Positions 32,396-34,240 of a stretch of 34,240 nucleotides of DNA are shown piece after piece. The notes under the pieces are model-generated. The model saw only the letters and a program-made list of their open reading frames with translations. It was not told where the DNA came from and searched no databases. Location of the stretch: positions 1-34,240 of the IMG/VR virus record IMGVR_UViG_3300047443_000065. One strand, 5' to 3'. Position numbers and translations under genes: made by a program. Each line of letters starts with the position of its first letter. The first letter of the stretch is position 1. The DNA comes from a virus.

Positions 32396-32752
32396 TTACC
32401 ACCTCTTTTTGACGTCGCGATCGGGGCCGCCGAACTCTGCGTCGGTGCGGCCGTCGTTGTCGAGATCCCGATCGGGGCCGCCGAATGTTGCGTCGGTGCG
32501 GCCGTCGCCGTCGAGATCCCGATCGCCGCCTCGGAATTGCCCGTCGGTGCGCCCGTCGTTGTCGAGATCGCGGTCAGGGCCGCCGAACTTCGCGTCGGTG
32601 CGGCCGTCGTTGTCGAGATCCCGATCGGGGCCGCCGCATGTCGCGTCAGTTCGCCCGTCGTCGTCGACGTCGCAGTTTCGGGCGGCTGCAGGCTGGAAAG
32701 AGCCAGCGATCGCTAGAGCGAGCAGGAGCCCGCCGATTTTGAGGGTGGTCAT
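32396..32752 (-). CDS. Exported protein with five DxDxDG calcium-like repeats
   Basis: 118 residues. Residues 1-24 are a signal peptide ending PAAA. Residues 26-110 are five tandem 17-residue units, each with D-x-D-x-D-G-R-T-D and mostly followed by GGP; the fifth is followed by a partial DRD. The nine-residue acidic loop matches calcium-binding loops of EF-hand/dockerin/thrombospondin-type-3 kind. Two Cys (27, 39) lie in the first unit and could pair. Repeats are close to identical at 51 bp, indicating recent expansion. ATGA overlap with the upstream gene. Likely periplasmic or secreted. Function unknown; its place in a prophage-side operon suggests lysogenic conversion. Confidence 0.75.
   Translation of the reverse strand: MTTLKIGGLLLALAIAGSFQPAAARNCDVDDDGRTDATCGGPDRDLDNDGRTDAKFGGPDRDLDNDGRTDGQFRGGDRDLDGDGRTDATFGGPDRDLDNDGRTDAEFGGPDRDVKKRW
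32423..32677. repeat. Five 51-bp tandem repeats
   Basis: Encodes residues 26-110 of the exported repeat protein. Units differ by few bases (e.g. Thr/Lys/Gln/Glu codons before Phe). Confidence 0.8.
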
Positions 32753-32901
32753 ACTTGCTTGTCCTGGTTGGTGGCCTTGTCGTCCGCGCGCTGGGTGTAA
32801 ATGCGGTAGATGAACACGCCTACGACGTGCAGCGCGATGGCGATGGCCACGACGCCGTTAAAGAGAATTTGAAGCCCGGTAGGGTCGTCGCTGCGCTTCA
32901 T
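32749..32901 (-). CDS. 50-residue membrane protein
   Basis: Single hydrophobic helix (ILFNGVVAIAIALHVVGVFI) followed by a basic/acidic tail. The ATG at 32901 has GGAGG seven bases upstream. Its start overlaps the previous stop by TAATG, and its stop overlaps the repeat protein start by ATGA. Role unknown. Confidence 0.65.
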   Translation of the reverse strand: MKRSDDPTGLQILFNGVVAIAIALHVVGVFIYRIYTQRADDKATNQDKQV

Positions 32902-33053
32902 TAGGCGGCCTCCCCGATCAGTTTCAGGACGGCGTGCCATGCAATCAGGCAGCATTCTTGCTCGAGGTAGGCGCGCACTTTGGCGCGGTTGGCTGGATCT
33001 GCAGCGTCGCGCAGTGAAAGGCTGCGGACCGTGTTATATTCGCGTCTAGACAT
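32901..33053 (-). CDS. 50-residue protein, first of accessory operon
   Basis: Begins MSRREYNTVRSLSLRD, contains a Cys pair (EQECCLIAW) and ends GEAA. The start at 33053 has GAGGGG six bases upstream, and TAATG couples it to the membrane gene. Both support a real gene despite small size. Family unknown. Confidence 0.6.
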   Translation of the reverse strand: MSRREYNTVRSLSLRDAADPANRAKVRAYLEQECCLIAWHAVLKLIGEAA

Positions 33054-33068
33054 GGTTTACCCCTCAGG

Positions 33069-33098
33069 TTTATCTGTCTCGCCTGGTGGCGGGTGCAA
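33069..33098 (-). promoter_or_regulatory. Weak promoter candidate for the accessory operon
   Basis: On the minus strand TTGCAC, 18-bp spacer, GATAAA. Otherwise transcription would come through parA-parG. Confidence 0.28.
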
Positions 33099-33110
33099 CC
33101 GCTACCAGGC
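33081..33110. repeat. Hairpin after the ParB-like gene
   Basis: GCCTGGT (33081-33087) and ACCAGGC (33104-33110) plus an inner CGGG-like stem. No T-tract on the minus strand, so readthrough into the accessory operon is possible. Confidence 0.4.
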
Positions 33111-33116
33111 TTCTTT

Positions 33117-33428
33117 TCACTTCAATGATTCCAGGCGCCGTTTCAGCTCGGCCTGATCTTCGACGTTGTAATGCCCCTTCCCTTGCTCGTACTTTTTGAA
33201 CAGATCGTCGAGCGCTTCAATGATCAGATATTTAACCGGGACGTTGTCGGCCGACATGCTTTTAATGTCGTTGGTGCCTCTGTGGTACTTGACCGGCACG
33301 ATCGCCTTGAGCTGTTTCTCTTCGGTCGAATCGCTTACTACTGCTCGGCGCGCTTTCTCGACGTGTGGCTCGATTTGGGCGGCGGCGGCGCGGCTAGGGC
33401 GCTCGGTGCTGAGTTTTGTACCGGTCAT
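33117..33428 (-). CDS. ParG/ParB-like ribbon-helix-helix protein
   Basis: 103 residues: a disordered, Arg/Glu/Ser-rich N-terminus (~1-38), then LKAIVPVKYHR (DNA-contacting strand) and two helices to LFKKYE, a ribbon-helix-helix fold. Partners of type Ib ParA proteins (ParG, Omega) have this design and bind both centromere and the par promoter. The start overlaps parA by ATGA. The likely bound site is the palindrome in the par promoter. Confidence 0.72.
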   Translation of the reverse strand: MTGTKLSTERPSRAAAAQIEPHVEKARRAVVSDSTEEKQLKAIVPVKYHRGTNDIKSMSADNVPVKYLIIEALDDLFKKYEQGKGHYNVEDQAELKRRLESLK

Positions 33429-34072
33429 TTATCAAACTCCAGGAGCTCGGCCGTCAGGGCCTCGATCTCGAGACGTGCATCGTCGCCAGGCGCCAGGTCC
33501 ATTACGCTGTTCCCTTGTGCAATGCCTTTCCCGTAGGCGACGCGCTGGTGCGTTTGAGTTTCGGTTAGCGGCAGCTCGTAGTTGAGCAGCGCCTGCTGTG
33601 CGTCGCGCTCGAGAATGGTCCCGGCGATGGCTCGAGCGATCATCAGTACGGCCTTCGGTGAGCCGCCTGTGACCTCCTGGCGGTCCTTCACTAGCGTGAC
33701 CATGTCGGCGGTCGCCCATATGTCGTATTGGCTCGGCTGCACAGGAATGATGACCAGGTGCGAAGCCTTGACCGCGTCCGACGTCAGGGTGCTGATCTGC
33801 GGTATCCCGTCAATGATCACGTAGTCGTAACCGCTCGAGATTCGCGGCAGGTCGCGCTTTAGCGTTTCCCGCATGATCACGCAGGGGATCAGTGTCGCGT
33901 CGTCAGCACGGGACGTTGCCCAGTCAGTCGCCGAGCCTTGGCGGCCGTCGAGGTCGACCAGGAGCACGCTTTTGCCGTGCTTATCGGCCAGGCAGCAGGC
34001 GACGTTCGTCGCGGTCGTCGTCTTTGTTGTGCCGCCCTTTTGGTTCTGTATGGTCCAGATTCTTGCAGCCAT
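33425..34072 (-). CDS. parA: ParA-type partition ATPase
   Basis: 215 residues, of the short type Ib class (no N-terminal HTH). Deviant Walker A: QKGGTTKTTT with Lys12 and Lys17; Walker A' LLVDLDGRQGS (Asp40); Walker B YVIIDG. Such ATPases move plasmids apart on the nucleoid. ATG at 34072 has GAGG upstream; the frame extends to 34147 but that would cover the promoter. ATGA overlap with the RHH gene makes this a typical par operon. Confidence 0.9.
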   Translation of the reverse strand: MAARIWTIQNQKGGTTKTTTATNVACCLADKHGKSVLLVDLDGRQGSATDWATSRADDATLIPCVIMRETLKRDLPRISSGYDYVIIDGIPQISTLTSDAVKASHLVIIPVQPSQYDIWATADMVTLVKDRQEVTGGSPKAVLMIARAIAGTILERDAQQALLNYELPLTETQTHQRVAYGKGIAQGNSVMDLAPGDDARLEIEALTAELLEFDK

Positions 34073-34102
34073 TTTGAAGGCCTCGCGGTTAGGTGAGGTC
34101 TC

Positions 34103-34131
34103 AATATACGTACAAATGTACCTTTGTACAA
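34103..34131 (-). promoter_or_regulatory. parA promoter
   Basis: On the minus strand TTGTAC (34126-34131), 17-bp spacer, TATATT (34103-34108). Strong -10 and spacing; the spacer is filled by the operator-like palindrome. Confidence 0.65.
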
Positions 34132-34156
34132 TAGGCCATAAGGGCAAAGGTACAAA
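34110..34156. promoter_or_regulatory. Motif cluster D / par operator, possible centromere
   Basis: GTACAAATGTACCTTTGTAC (34110-34129) has 7-bp inverted arms with a 6-nt centre, and CAAAGGTACAAA (34145-34156) lies just upstream. Together they cover the -35 box, suggesting autoregulation by the RHH protein and perhaps the parS/centromere. Confidence 0.55.
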
Positions 34157-34240
34157 ACAAACAGGTGCGTAGCGCCATCCTTTACAGAGACTCTGTCTCT
34201 GCGCTTTTGCCCGTCCTTTCTCCCTGTGCCTGCAGACCTT
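34157..34240. other. Gene-free right end with inverted repeat
   Basis: CAGAGAC and GTCTCTG (34185-34201, 3-nt loop) lie beside GTCCTTTCTCCC (34213-34224), a 12-mer also present at 11181-11192. No gene. Confidence 0.45.

Noticed and set aside
32423-32677. Regular 51-bp repeats that could look like a CRISPR array
   Set aside because: Contiguous in frame, no variable spacers; they encode protein repeats.
34185-34201. Inverted repeat as terminator or telomere-resolution site
   Set aside because: Short 7-bp arms and no T-tract on the minus strand; no telomerase gene.
1-34240. tRNA genes, insertion sequences, integrase, protelomerase
   Set aside because: None seen by eye; protelomerase would be a ~500+ residue gene and no unassigned gene fits.

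Overview
The window looks like the genome, or nearly all of it, of a temperate contractile-tailed phage that is maintained as a plasmid (a phage-plasmid). Base composition is GC-rich throughout, and the gene content (SAR endolysin, overlapping Rz/Rz1, TraR-type zinc finger, P2-type tail) fits a gammaproteobacterial host, probably Pseudomonas; the genus is inference. I see no integrase, transposase or protelomerase. There is a 1281-residue primase-helicase of the CyRepA1 plasmid-replication type at the left end (minus strand) and a ParA plus ribbon-helix-helix partition pair at the right end (also minus strand). If the two ends join, rep, orf107, parA and the ParB-like gene form one co-oriented replication and partition block, which suggests a circular map; the sequence alone does not prove this.

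Layout. 11-4251 (-): small coiled-coil gene and rep. 4252-4553: non-coding, with a repeated-motif cluster at the rep start, a plus-strand promoter candidate and a probable small RNA ending in a strong terminator. 4554-5365: S24-type repressor (-), a divergent control region with paired 12-bp repeats, and the early promoter. 5366-8866 (+): early operon of small, tightly overlapping genes (unknowns, a TraR-like factor, a possible late regulator, a Ser-rich protein, a tandem Lar-like zinc-ribbon protein). 8867-9074: two terminators flanking a 16-bp palindrome. 9075-10380 (+): lysis cassette (holin candidate, SAR endolysin, Rz with nested Rz1). 10460-10930: gp49-family gene with its own promoter. 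10931-11192: candidate cos/packaging region and another motif cluster.

11193-19550 (+): lambda-type head genes (Nu1-like and GpA-like terminase, gpW-like protein, portal, a protease-capsid fusion, gpFII-like connector, gpZ-like and tail-terminator proteins). 19553-31374 (+): P2-type contractile tail (V, W, J, I, H, fibre chaperone, FI sheath, FII tube, E/E' with a TTTTTTG slippery site, tape measure, U, X, D). The virion is therefore a lambda-type head on a P2-type tail.

31424-33053 (-): accessory block of six small genes, mostly membrane or exported. One encodes a signal peptide followed by five 17-residue calcium-loop-like repeats. 33117-34072 (-): partition pair. 34073-34240: par promoter and operator-like repeats.

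The most interesting global pattern is a family of 8-mers, ACAAAGGT and its complement, often in tandem or inverted. It clusters at four control points: the rep start, the end of the early operon before lysis, the leader of the packaging operon, and the parA promoter. This suggests one DNA-binding protein coordinating replication, partition and late genes; the ribbon-helix-helix partition protein is a natural candidate.
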